Of a DNA stretch of 64,000 bases, positions 52,701 through 64,000 are shown piece after piece; position 1 is the first letter of the stretch; each line of letters begins with the position of its first letter. The DNA comes from Anseranas semipalmata (Eukaryota > Chordata > Aves > Anseriformes > Anseranatidae). A program made the position numbers and the translations under genes. The stretch is taken from the NCBI GenBank assembly GCA_013399115.1, contig VXAA01001148.1:260645-324644 (forward strand), written 5' to 3'. The notes beneath the pieces were generated by a model that was not told the origin of the DNA, made no database searches, and was given only the letters and a program-made list of their open reading frames with translations.

Positions 52701-55700
52701 TACAAATATAAGAATGAACAGGGCTGGTAAGTTTTTATTTTGATTTATACACCTTTTGCATGAAATTAAGCACATGAAATGCATATGCGAACTACTTGAA
52801 ATTTAATACTTCCTGGAGAATTGGGTAGGCAAGGGAGTTGGAGATGGGAAGAGGAATTTTTTCCCGTTTTGCTGATGGTACCTTTTTTTTAAAGACACGC
52901 CCTCGCTCCTAAATTTAAAGACAAGGTGTCCAAGTTTGAGCTCTTGAACCTCTATGTTGGGAGTTGATTACAAACTTGAGACATTTTTTGCAATTTATTT
53001 GTCACATGATGGAGCAAATTAACCAGTTCTCTTAGAATCTATTTCCCATCTGTAAGATATAAATATTTCTTACTGTACTGAGTATAGGGTTTAGTTGTAG
53101 CTGGGAAAATGTGAATCATCACATAGATAGTAGTAAATACAAAGTGATCCTTTGCTTATCAATCTCCATAAATGAGGAGTGAGTGGTTAAAACACTGCCC
53201 ATGTAGCTATTGACACTAGTATCAAAACTATTAATGTGATATCCCAGTAGTGTTTTGACTTGTGCATTCCTGAGTTATAATCTTTGCAAGATGGCAGTGG
53301 CGTGAATTACTGTATTTGAGAACACTGGAAAAAATTTCAGGATGAAAAGTCATGAGATAAAAGTAAGCAGAGATTGTTCTTGCACATGAATTTTAATAGC
53401 TCTTGATCTGATGTTGTGCAGACCTGTAAGAGCATTCCTGGAATTGGCTATGTTTCTGTGATCCACAAGAGCAAATTAAAAGGCAAAAATTGAGTTATTC
53501 TGGTATGGCTGGTTGTTTTTTAGGAGTTGTTTATACTCATATCAGCTAATTGGATTTCTGAGGTGGTTATATCAGAAGGCTGGTATGAGTGAACTGCCAT
53601 CAGTCTTTTTTTTTCCTACTCCGATATTGCCAACACCCAGGATGCGATACCTGTTTGTAATGTTCTATGTGGCATATCTTTCAGGAGTGTCTTGCTACCT
53701 CTTTGCCTTAAGGTAAAGGAGTTAAACATTCATGAAGTAGGACATATTTAAATGTTCCACTTTTTTGTCCCAAGCAAATTTAGTATTCATTCATTGAAAT
53801 TTGTCAGCAAAGCTCAGATACACAGCTGCCTCCTCTCTTCTCACTCTCTTGCTGATTCCTCAAAACTAGTGGGTAGTGCCTTGTGTTTGTGCATGTGGGA
53901 TGTAGAGGGAAGTAATACTCGAATTTAACTCTGAGGATCAGACTTAGATCTTGGAATGTATCCTTCACTGACTCAACCAAATAATATGTGGTGTTTTGCC
54001 TGAAATATGATTTTTTTTAATGGTATGCATTGTCGCTCTTGCTTAACCTGTTTGTGAATGATCTGTCTTATAGGAGAAGTACCTTTCCTCGTCATAATAG
54101 GTATGTCTGAAAAATGCACTTATCCAGTGCAGCTGGACATACCTTGTCTATCACTGCAATTCAAGTAGTTGTTGGCTAAAACCTGCCAGAGGGTGTCAGT
54201 TAAGCTGAGGACAGGACGGATTAGTACTGCTATTTTATCTAAATGGGCAACTACAAAGAGTGCTATTTCTTAATATATTGACATGCTTCTCTTAAACTAT
54301 GGGTTTCAAAGGCGGGCAAAAGTTTGGGGGCATGATTAGCATCAAATGAATCTGTAATGCAGATTTTAGGCAACCAAATATAAAAATTTTGGTCAAACTT
54401 GAATGCCTTAAGCACCTTTGTTTGATAGATACTGAAGACTTTATTAAGTGTATAGGAAAATAGGTTAGTTTGTATTCGTTTGGCATTTATTGTCCTTCAC
54501 TTCCTTGAAACTTTTATACCCATCTGAGAAGCATACATTTTGAATAGACTATGAAGCTGTCAGTGCATGAATCGTGGAGAAGATCTTGGCTCTTAAAATC
54601 CTGTGCATATAGGTGTAAAATACTTTAATGCACTAAGTTGTGTTGTGCAGTGAACTGACAGACTTCCTGATGACTTGTCCTACTTCTAGAAGTCAGCGTA
54701 GAGCTTTCAACATGCACGGTGCGGTCTAGAGAGGTCAGAGTGCTTTTTTTAAAATTAAAAGAAGATTCTAATTAATGTGTCGGAATACTATCTTTAAATT
54801 GTTTGCCAGTTCTTTAGCATGAGGGGAAGGGTCTGTTTGAGGACAGAAACAGTCTTTGACTAATAATGGATGTTTTCTAGTGCTGCACAACACTACAGCA
54901 TATTTATGCAGTGCCACCTGCTTGGACAACTTCTTTTTGAAAATAGCAGAAAGCCTGAAATGAAGAAAAACATGGTGGCCTCAGCTGAGGCATCTTTGTT
55001 AAATTTAGTGTAATGCCGGTGGGATGCCATGGTTGTGTAGTAATGGGTTTTGTGACTAAAAGTCAATTTTGCTTTGGTTACCTTCATTGTATATTTATGA
55101 ACTTTAAAAATTGATTTGATGTGTTACTGGAAACAAGCATGTGTTTAAAAGAAACTGCCATTAAAGATCTGGGCACAGCAATAAATTCTTGTGCTTGAAG
55201 TTTGGGGGATGAACTTACAGCAGCCCGTCAGTCGCTCCAGGGTAATTAGCGCACGGCTCTCTCACTGGGTTAGGTATCATTGTACACGCTGAAATCCCTG
55301 TGGCCACTCCTGACCACCAGCTCAGCACTCTGGTCAAGGGCATTTTCAGACTCTTATTGACAGCTTTTTTCAAAACTGTAGAGGCACAAAAGTGCACCAG
55401 ACAGTGTTTGACACCTAAGAGTCAACAACCTCATCACCTAAAGATACCGTCGTGCTGCAGAAAAAGCAGAGTTGTGCAGGGCCAGGCCCAGCTCCGTCTC
55501 GGAGGCTCCTGCAGCACCGTACCCGGTAGCGGCAGTGGGTCGGTGCGACGGTGCCAGTGCAGGTGCTGAACTTTGGCACTGGTGCCGTTACTGTCCAGCC
55601 TGTCTGGTTCTTTGGGGACACTGCTGAAGCTCTTCATTTGAGGTGACTCATCCGTGACTCCTGCACATGTGTACGTGCTAGGCAGATCTGGCAGAATGCC

Positions 55701-58700
55701 TCTGGGGGGGCTCTTCCTTCCCCAGTAGAAAGTCTCCGATTTTGTGTCATTCCCCCTATTTCTGAAAGACACTTAAATCTGCACTGTTATGTCCAGAATT
55801 TTATTACTTTGCCAATGAAGTGGGGGACTTTGAAGTACCAGAGTCCAATAAAGACAATCGTGAAATGCTGACATGGATTATTAGCTACCCACATGCTGCG
55901 TGGAGGGTGGCTTGTTCTCAGATAGGTCTGTGGTTCAGAAGATCTCAGCTGATGGATTGCTGTTTGTTCCTGGATTAGAATCTGGGACTGGTGGGTGGGT
56001 GCTACTAGTAATAAGAGAAACACAAGAACTTGTTCATGAGTTTCCACCTCTAGTTGTTGAAACCTATCTTGAGCATTTTATTATGTTTCTATTTAATTAT
56101 CCTTTGAGACTGTAGTGGAATGCACAGCCCTGCTACAGGGTTTAGCTGGACAATTTCGACCTTCATTTTTCCTAAACATTTCACAAATCAGTTGCATTTT
56201 CTTGATTGCTTCATTGTGATTTGTTCTGCTTGTGAGGGCTGCCAAGTGAAGCAAAAATATTTCTGATTGTGCTTCAAGTGTTTTTATGTAGCTACCACAT
56301 TATACTGATTTTTTATGTGAAACTTGAAAGATTCTTTGCTACTGAATGGAGGAAAGTTGAATTCTTTAATATTTTTGAATCATTTCCCTCAACAGGCGGA
56401 GGTTTGACCTGCAGAATCCATCCCGAATGGATCGAAATGTGGAGATGTTCATGAACATTGAGAAAACACTAGTGCAGGCAAGAAACTCAAAACCAAATAG
56501 TTTCTCTGTATGTGTTCATATGCTCAGGGAAAATGGTTCACTAGTTCATGTACCTTGGTTGTGACCCACTGAAGAGCTTCATCTGTAACTTCATCTGTAA
56601 CTGTAATCAAAAATTCTTTGAAATCCAAGAGACAGTTTTCGTTAGAGATGTTTTTGTGAAAGCAGGAACATAAGAACAGCTACGATGGGTTGAGTTCCCT
56701 TCACCGTGATAATGTCTCTGACAGGGCTAACAGCAGATCTGCAGAGACCAGAAATAAACACAGGATAAGACTGCAGTAGGGAGGTGTGGAAGGGAAATAT
56801 TGTTGTCATAAGGGTTTTTGGAGCTGGAATTAGTGTCATTATCTCAATCTGATATGTGCAGTTCCTTCTGAGCTTTTTCAAGCATTGATGATCATAATAG
56901 GAATTTTTTGGTTTATGTCACAGGTGGCCTACTAATTTTCTTATTTAATTTCCTATTCCCTCCCCTAGAACAATTGTCTGAGTAGACCAACCATCTACCT
57001 CATTCCAGATATAGAACTGAAGTTGGCTAATAAATTAAAGGATATTGTCAAACGTCACCAGGTAACTGTTACATAGCATATCTTAAAACATGTTTTGTCC
57101 TTTGTAAGATAAAGGGTGTTTGCGTGACTTCAGCATACCATTTACATTTGGATTGTCTGACAACACAAGGCAGCAGCAAGAAGTCAATTAAGACCAAATG
57201 TCAACCATTTGTAAAATGCCATTAGTAATTATCCTCACATGGAGACTGAATCATAACTCTTCTAAAAGTAAATCTGCTGTTGAAGTTTAAAGTAGTAACC
57301 AGTATGAGATTTATGCTTTCTCAGTGAGTTTGCTGCAGGCCCAAGCTGATTTAACCTTGAATTCCTGCTTACATAAAGCAGAAGCTCACAGTTTGTCCAA
57401 ATCTGAGACCAAAAAAGGTAGTGTGTAATACAGCTATTCTAGATATGTGGGAACAAGCATAAAGAAGTTTAATCTTAAAAAAAATCACTACCTCTTTTGA
57501 TATATTGTACTTGCTTTTTGTCTTGTGCTGAACAGAGAACAAGAAACATCAGTCTCCTGTTAGATGGCATATTTCCACGAGAGTCAGCATCTTGCCATTG
57601 TAATTTAATATGCTAAATGATGAATTGAACAAGATTAATAGCGTCATCTCTTCAAAATATAAACAGTCTTGTCACTTGTCTTGAGAGAAATGTTCTGGAA
57701 TGTGAACTCTTTGGCGGGTAGGACCAAGTGAAGAACCGGCTCTGCATGAGCCGTGAAGTGATTACTGCTCCTTACAAGCTGTGTAACAGTCAAGTAACGG
57801 AAACGGCACTGAAAATACCTTGATGGGAGTAAAAGGATACTGTTTTGAAAGACTTGTAAACTCTCCAAGTCTTTTTCTTTTAATACTATGCTAGCTTTTT
57901 TTAACAAGGATTACATGTTAAGTGATGTTAACAATGTCTTCTGTTTGTTTTTCACTGATGTGCGAGGTCCCTGATCCTCAGGCAGGTGACTTTTTCCACG
58001 GAGCGTTTCAGAACATTATTTTCATCACAGTGCAGGATAGGGCTTGTTCCACAGTTGGTCACAGCGATTTTTAATTCTCCTTGCTAAAACATGGAAACTG
58101 GTAATCAAATTATTGAGCTAGATGGTCTGTAGCCTTCTGTGTTAAGATAATTCACTGCTGTAGCCAAAGTAAACTTCTCCTTTTTCCAGATTAAATGTAT
58201 TTGCTGTGTTCTGATTATGAACCATATTCTCAACTTTAGTTGTGTAATTTTTCACAAGTTACTCTTAATTCTTCAGCTGATTCAGGATGCTTGCTGTTGC
58301 TTAAATTAGGGCTAATGGTTCAGTTTTTCTTTCATAAAGGAATTTTTCTGTAGTGAAACGGAAGCATGCTGTTTGTGGATGCCCCATCACTGGCAGTGCC
58401 CGAGGCCAGGCTGGATGGGGCTTTGGGCAGCCTGGGCTGGTGGGAGGGGGCCCTGCCCATGGCAGGGGCTGGAGCTGGGGGGGCTTTGAGGTCCCTCCCC
58501 ACCCAAACCCTGCTGTGACTCTGTGATCCGCTCCCTCCCTTTGCTTACATCCTTCAGAAAGCTGTTTTAAAGTTATCTGTCCCTTTCTCTTCAGTTAAGA
58601 TAGCATCTAGAAAGATTTCCTGTTCACCTAGTGTCTGTGTATTGTTTTTTGAAGCTCCATAGGGAATAAATGAAACTTATTGGAATGATTCATAAAGGTC

Positions 58701-61700
58701 AGATTAGATACCTGGAGAGGCCTCTTCAGCTTGTGGGCAATGAAGACAGAATTTCCATTATTGTTCCTTGAACTCTTCGCAGGTCCTTCAATCATGCTTG
58801 GGCGCTTTTCTTCTCTTCTGAATGATTTCAAATTCTTCTCACTTTCCAGCTTCCTTTTTTTTGCTGCTACTCAAAGAGCACCTTCTCTTTCTTTACCCAC
58901 TTCTGCGAACTCTTGTTGGGGTAGAAATGATTGTGTTAGCCCCTGATATCAGAGTAGTCTCCAAATATTTCTACCATAACGTAATGCATCTTCATGCTTT
59001 TTTTTTTTTTAGTTTTTTCTCCTTTTGATGCTGGTGACTGTCTTCCAAATAAGTTGTTCACATATTGTTTGCTGTAAACTATTCCATCTGCTCTTAAGTC
59101 CTTTAAATAAATCTATCAAATAGTTACGGAATGTAAATTTGGAATAACATTTTCATACAAGCTATACCAAAACATAATTCCTCTTCTGCAAAAGAGCCTG
59201 AGTTCTGTGAATTTCTGCTGTCCTTAGAAGAGACTATTCATCTGTAGAGACTGGTGTCTCCGCAGCGTGCGGGAGAATCCAGATGGTTCCCCATGTGAGG
59301 AAAGGACAGGGTTTTCTTGACTGACCATGCTAAGCAGTATTATGTATTTGTTTAACAGATACCTAATTATATAGCAGAATGTTCTTCCATGATGATGTAG
59401 GTCCAATAAGAATGTAATTGTGGCATCTACATAAGCATAAGTACACCTGTTGCTTCTCATACATGAAGAAAATTGTCGTAACCCTTCAAGAAGAAAAATA
59501 TGCTCGTGCTTGAATAGGCAACAAAAAGTTGTGTAACATTAGTGTTGTTGTTTCTGTTATACTCCCTTTGTTTTATGATGTAGGAGTCTTTTTATAAAGA
59601 GCAGGAGATTTTGTCTTTTAATTTACAGACTTGAATACTAAGGATATCCTATTCAAGGTAGCCATTTCTAGTTAAGTTCCTATTTGTCAGAGTTTATATC
59701 AAGTAAATTGTAGTATTTAGAAATTGTCTCTTAAATAATTGCTGTTTTCTAGCACTTACTAGAAGTGGTGGTATTCTTTCTAATTGCATTGCAGTGAGCC
59801 TCAGATGTTTTTAGGTTGCATGGAATGTGGGTGAAAAGAAACAAGTGAGGAATTTGGGGTAATGTGGTGAAGGTTTCTCATGCAGTGTCTTTCATTCCAC
59901 CTTTCCCACAGGGAACAGTAACTGAAGAGAAATCAAAGGCTACCCACCATGTTTATCCAAGTCCTACCTCAATGGATGATGGTAAAGATGCTTTCCAGTT
60001 TTTAAGTGGAAATAATCTTGTAACTAAATTCTGTTAGCGCTTACGGGAGATTTCACACAGGCACAGATTGCTCTTAGCCTGCTCCTGAGAGCTACTTCTG
60101 AAGTATTTTTTAGGATTAACAACTCCATATAAAATCATTGTGTGTCCTGCTTGTAGCTGTTCTAACTGTTGTGAGTGTTATAACACATCTTTAATTGATG
60201 CGGCATTTTCAGGAAAGGGTAGGTAACACTGACTGCTCTTCTGGGTTGGAAATTGAGATATTAGTATTTATTGCTGAATGCGGTGTTCAGCATTATACAA
60301 AGCAAGTGAACATTTTGTTTGTCCCAAATAACTTACAGGCTGAAGGGAACCAAAGCCTAAGGGTCTGAAAGAACTGAAAAAGAAATCAACTTAGATGAAA
60401 AAAATAAAAAGGAAGGATAATGGAAGTAGGGGGCTAAAAACTGAAGTTTCCACTGATTATTTTTTCTTTTTTCTTCATTGGTGTGTCGTCCCCCCCGTGT
60501 GTAAGGATTGGTTGAAATGTTGAGTAAAACAGTATTAGGAAACCATGAGATACGTGAAAAGTATCATAGATGCCAAAGTAAAAGAGAATGGAAAAACTCT
60601 GCCACGTTCTGCTCTTTCCAGGTGATAGATTAGGAATGCTGATATGTTATCATTGCATTTGGTTTGGCAAGGTGGATACAGTAACAAGTAGACTTGATAA
60701 ATTGAGGTTGTTGGCTTTATTATAATGCAGTCTGTCTCTATATGAAATAGGCTCCTCAAAAGCAATTTAACAGCTGTATCCTTCAGCAAATAGCAAAAAT
60801 GAACTTTTAAGATGAAAAAAAAAAATACATTTCATCGTCTAGTGGATGATTGTTGTTGAGTCTCAGCTTCACTCTGTCATAAGTTAGCTTTTTCTGGCAC
60901 ACCCTGGCATCTGATCTCCACTAGATGGAAGCATTCACTTCCATATTGGAATGGTCATGGATTGTTTGTCCACTGGTGCTTGTCTGTGTTTTCTGTACTT
61001 CTGGGGTTATCATGTCTAGCCACAGGTTTGTATTTTTAACTACTTCAGGTTCTTGGAAAAGGGTTGAATGCAGTAGTTCCTATCTGTCTTGTAGTCAGTG
61101 AACAGGCAGGTGTGCTAGACAGAGTTCTCTCTCAAACCCCGATCGCAGTAAGGTGAGAAAATGGCTGTGAATTCAAGCAGTGTAACATTATACAGGTGCA
61201 AATCTTCAGGGTTTTTCTCTGGGCCATATTCTTGATATTTGAGTTGTAAAGTGTAGGTTAAGTCAGATGTGCAGTTTAAAAACACCTTTTAAAACACCAA
61301 ACTGAGCATACACCGTATCACAAGATCAGCAAAGCATTAATGCTGCTCAGTAAACGTGTGTTAACACTGATGTGAAAGCAGAAGTTGAAATCCAAGTCTC
61401 ACTAAACTCTTGAGAGTTTTCTCAAAGCTGGTTTCACCACCACTCCCCACCACGAAATTCTTCCTTCAAAATTTTGTTCCTTCAAAACTGTTCCTGTTGT
61501 CTTCTTAAATACAGGTTGAGAGTAGAACTTAGTACTGGTAAGAGGGTCTTGTGAAATAACTGTAAGTCAATAAAAGAAGCTAATGAGGGGATTCAGAAGT
61601 CTTAAGGATTAAAAAAAGAGGAAATATTTACCAATTGACAAGAAAGCATTCTGGGAGAAGTTTAGTCTTCTCACTTGCACATTGATTAAAAAAAAAAGTT

Positions 61701-62295
61701 CTGACAGACTGGAGAGTATCTCCCTTGCCACGTTATTTCTGTTGTCTGTACTGAATGTCGTCTGGGAGGACCGCTTTGTCCCATCCCAACCAGGCAAAGC
61801 ATCTGGGAGATGAGATGGGAGAAGATGAGCTGGCAGTGCTTCCACCTGTCAGCCATAAACTCTTCACTTCTGTTGAGAAACAGATGACTGTTTCAAGCCC
61901 CATTGGGTCTTAATCATGAGTGTGTTAGCGTACGAATATATATGGCCAGGGAAGGAAATGCAATAATTCTTCACATTAAAATGATTTTATTCATATAAAA
62001 TCTGTGTCATATACAAGCAGAACACGTGAATGTTTACACTTGGCAAAGTTAATACAGGCAAGTGTATTACTGTTACAGATCAGGACACTAATTTCACTAC
62101 AGTAGACTTAATCAGAGATAATTGCAATGACTTTTCTATGCCTGACTGTGGGAAAGCATAATAGTGTTTAACATGCTTAGTGTTAACAGTCTGAATCTGA
62201 TGCTGGATCTCTTTCCCCTTTGCAGATGAATGGTTGAGACCTGTGATGAAAAAAGACAAGCAGGTGCTGGTACACTGGGGTTTCTTTCCGGACAG
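46615..62295 (+). CDS. SMARCC1: SMARCC1 (BAF155), SWI/SNF core subunit, six internal exons, partial at both ends
   Basis: SMARCC1 is a nuclear scaffold subunit of BAF-type SWI/SNF chromatin remodellers. Six exons (120, 86, 82, 93, 70, 70 nt) join in frame to about 174 residues, equal to roughly 66-239 of the human protein. Diagnostic blocks are [72 protein letters not shown] and [16 protein letters not shown]2 differs at many of these sites (AEPPTNKSLSSL, CPEIEPKLLGKL), so SMARCC1 is the better match. This is the N-terminal MarR-like/BRCT/chromo-like module. SWIRM, SANT and the coiled coil lie beyond the window. Exon 1 is missing, probably in the gap. Confidence 0.96.
46735..52640 (+). other. 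SMARCC1 intron 2 (5.9 kb)
   Basis: Phase-0 intron, GTGAGT to GTTTCTAG. It carries a CR1 piece on the minus strand (51,045-51,560) and a GC-rich patch near 49,700-50,000. No extra exon recognised. Confidence 0.75.
51045..51560 (-). mobile_element. CR1 3' part, antisense, in SMARCC1 intron 2
   Basis: On the minus strand a 127-codon frame (51,125-51,505) reads [40 protein letters not shown] and [20 protein letters not shown]. It closely matches the C-terminal end of the copy at 21,405-22,525 and carries the family-typical RHWNRLP where that copy has RLGWNRLP. Confidence 0.93.
52641..52726 (+). CDS. SMARCC1: SMARCC1 exon 3
   Basis: 86 nt, entering at phase 0 and leaving at phase 2, bounded by TTTCTAG|GCA and GCTG|GTAAGT. 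It encodes [20 protein letters not shown] and then YKYKNEQGW. The single change from human SMARCC1 as I recall it is Thr for Ala in AGGTLC. Confidence 0.97.
52727..56395 (+). other. SMARCC1 intron 3
   Basis: Phase-2 intron, GTAAGT to CCTCAACAG. No mobile element was recognised. Confidence 0.72.
56396..56477 (+). CDS. SMARCC1: SMARCC1 exon 4, with GC donor
   Basis: 82 nt, entering at phase 2 and leaving at phase 0. It encodes [20 protein letters not shown] and then IEKTLVQ. The coding sequence must stop at CAG to join NNCLSRP of the next exon, and the base pair after CAG is GC, giving CAG|GCAAGA. This is the normal consensus for the minor GC-AG donor class. No GT donor fits the frame. Confidence 0.95.
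56478..56968 (+). other. SMARCC1 intron 4, GC-AG class
   Basis: 491 bases from GCAAGA to TCCCCTAG, phase 0. A 12-base direct repeat (CTTCATCTGTAA) lies near 56,578. No gene content. Confidence 0.85.
56969..57061 (+). CDS. SMARCC1: SMARCC1 exon 5
   Basis: 31 codons, phase 0/0, bounded by CCCCTAG|AAC and CAG|GTAACT. It encodes [20 protein letters not shown] and then [11 protein letters not shown], the BRCT-like part of the N-terminal module. Both ends coincide with well-conserved junctions. Confidence 0.97.
57062..59911 (+). other. SMARCC1 intron 5
   Basis: Phase-0 intron, GTAACT to TTCCCACAG. It holds a CR1 3' end at about 58,378-58,530. Confidence 0.75.
58378..58530 (+). mobile_element. CR1 3' end, GC-rich subfamily, in SMARCC1 intron 5
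   Basis: GCCCCATCACTGGCAGTGCC, CTGGATGGGGCTTTGGGCAG and CACCCAAACCCTGCTGTGAC, then TCTGTGAT. It is nearly the same as 23,330-23,480. Confidence 0.86.
59912..59981 (+). CDS. SMARCC1: SMARCC1 exon 6
   Basis: 70 nt, entering at phase 0 and leaving at phase 1, bounded by CCCACAG|GGA and ATG|GTAAAG. It encodes [20 protein letters not shown] and MDD. It is slightly more diverged from human (GTFTDEKSKASHHIYPYSSS), as expected for this linker. Confidence 0.95.
59982..62225 (+). other. SMARCC1 intron 6
   Basis: Phase-1 intron, GTAAAG to CCTTTGCAG. Nothing recognised apart from A runs. Confidence 0.72.
62226..62295 (+). CDS. SMARCC1: SMARCC1 exon 7 (chromo-like segment)
   Basis: 70 nt, entering at phase 1 and leaving at phase 2, bounded by CTTTGCAG|AT and ACAG|GTAAAT. 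It encodes [20 protein letters not shown] and FPD, ending two bases into the Ser of the human FYPDSYDTW motif. The continuation (YDTW...) was not found before the window ends. Confidence 0.96.
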
Positions 62296-64000
62296 GTAAA
62301 TAAAGATGGGGGAAGAGAGCACACCCCAAATCTTTCTCAAGCTTGTTGAAGGCAAATTACTGATTAGAACTTGCAAGTAGGCAAATCTGTGTCCTCAAAC
62401 AAGCTGCTCCTTCACCTTACTGCATCTTACCTTTCCTGATACCAATGCTCTACCCTCTGCACTGTGCTCTGTGGCTGTCAGTAGTGAACCTGCCTGGAGA
62501 ATGACCCAGCTGTGTGGGCTACAACTGTGCTGCTCTTTGTTCTGCAGAGCAGCAGGCTCAGACCTGTCTTCTGTTGACTCTTCTAAAAATTTAGCCTAAA
62601 TATGCAGTACTACATTCCTGTTGTTTTGATTCTGAATGATTGCACATCACTGTTTATATTACAAAACAAGCAGTGGTTGTCTTACAAAATACAACCACTC
62701 AGTAATGTAGTATTGTTGCTGTTTTCCCAAGACTTGAAAAGGCTTATGTCAGTTTTAAAGCCACTGATTATGCATACCCATTTACAATACTGTCAGGTAG
62801 GTGAGGTTAGAAAAGCAATCTAGTTTTCTGTAGAGCCAATAGTAAGGCTGCAATTGAACCAGACTTCCAAAGCGCACAATAAGCCTTTCCACAAAGTTAA
62901 TAAGACTTTAAAACCAAAAGGGAGAACTTCAAATCACCTAGCTGCACTTTCTTTAGCAAAAGAGGGAGATTTTTCACAGGTTGCCTGCAGTCAAGTGCAA
63001 ATATCTGTTGAAGTCACCGTTGAGAAGGCTTGTTCTTGAAGATGCTAATAGGTAGTGTATGTACTGTTGGTAACTTAAATGTATTTCTGTTAGTAATTTA
63101 AATGTATTTGTAATAATTGGTTGCCGAGTCTAGATCATGGAAAACACAAGATTGATAATGTAGCACTGACTTCTATTTACATAGCTTTTTCAAGGTACTG
63201 AATCTGCTCTGCTGTGCACGAATGGAATTCTCTGGAGTTCTATGCATGTTTCAGTGGAAGAGAGCAAACAACAGTCATGTTTAAGCTTCTCTTTTCAGAC
63301 AGATGAACTTTAAAATATTTTTTCTGTCTGTATCATATCAGTCATCAGGGATGCATGTGGACTCTGTATATATGTATTTATAAATATCAGTATAAACATA
63401 AAAAAGAATGCTATATACACATCTTTTCTTAAGTATAACTTCTTCCAGTTGCTCAGTACGTATCTGGTGTTGATTACAAGCTATTTGGCTCTTGCTGCTT
63501 TTGAGAGCAGTTTCTTAGTACTTACAAATAGGCTTTTGGGGGGAATAGTGTGTGGAAAAGTGAATATAAATAATAGCTGGATTCTACAGCGGTAGAGGTT
63601 GAGGTAGAGGATGCATACTTCTTTCTCCTAAGAGTCCAGTATCTCTTGCTTTAAACTCATAAAAACAGAAACAACTTAATTACTGCCAGGGTTTGAACAG
63701 GTGACTCAGAAATTGTATCTGTACCCCCAAATCTGGAGACTAGATGTGCGATTTCAAGCTGGAGCTGACTTCACTGAGATGGAGTCTAAATTCAGAAAGT
63801 TAATAATGTGCATTAGATGCCTTGGGTGCCTCCCTTTTCAGTGTGCCCTATTCCTGTAGCAGAAACCAGTGATTATTCCTTGTTTAACTTTCATTGAGTG
63901 GAAAATAATTCGCTATTCTATCCCAGCAGTATGATTTGCACATGTCAAAATTGCTGAATAAATATTCCTGCTGGTGATCTTCCTGGATGAACAGCCCAGG
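62296..64000 (+). other. SMARCC1 intron 7 (runs out of window)
   Basis: It begins GTAAATAAAG. No exon matching the next SMARCC1 block and no clear repeat is present to the end of the window. Confidence 0.7.

Noticed and set aside
46615..62295. SMARCC2 instead of SMARCC1
   Set aside because: [20 protein letters not shown] and [12 protein letters not shown] match SMARCC1. SMARCC2 has different residues at these places.
1..64000. Provirus, CRISPR array, tRNA cluster or bacterial-type system
   Set aside because: No long gag/pol/env-like frames, paired LTRs, spaced direct repeats or cloverleaf-like elements were seen. The content is ordinary avian genic DNA with CR1.

Overview
This window is vertebrate nuclear DNA, almost certainly from a bird. 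Short exons with GT-AG borders sit in long AT-rich introns. The dominant interspersed repeat is CR1, with typical avian 3' ends (a CTTCCAACC-like stretch followed by ATTCTGTG-like octamers). Promoter DNA is very GC-rich and partly unassembled. The species cannot be named from the sequence.

Two protein-coding genes lie head-to-tail on the + strand, and both encode chromatin regulators. Gene 1 (positions 1 to about 37,620) is a member of the KANSL1 family, the scaffold of the NSL histone acetyltransferase complex. I traced 13 coding exons by splice sites and reading phase. They join into one open frame of 2,130 nt (709 codons plus TGA), starting inside an exon cut by the window edge. The parts seen are an RWTWLQAQ helical block, a WDR5-binding-like AARIRP motif, a cysteine cluster and the KAT8-binding PEHE region. 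The sequence lies between KANSL1 and KANSL1L, and it sits next to SMARCC1, which is not where I recall either mammalian gene mapping. It may be a third paralogue of the family.

Gene 2 (about 39,200 to beyond 64,000) is SMARCC1, the BAF155 core subunit of SWI/SNF remodellers. Six exons are visible (46,615-62,295), encoding about residues 66 to 239 of the human protein. The first coding exon is not visible and most likely lies in the 472-base N gap (39,279-39,750) inside the CpG-rich promoter. The gene runs out of the window. One of its introns has a GC-AG border.

Repeats: ten CR1 pieces, including one with a 332-codon open reading frame for the C-terminal half of the reverse transcriptase. 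Two GC-rich CR1 copies are nearly identical, lie in opposite orientation, and flank exons 2-4 of the KANSL1-family gene. There is also a (CA)27 microsatellite, several long poly-T or poly-A runs, and small tandem repeats. I saw no tRNA, rRNA, CRISPR array, provirus with coding capacity or bacterial-type operon. The remaining sequence is intron or intergenic DNA.
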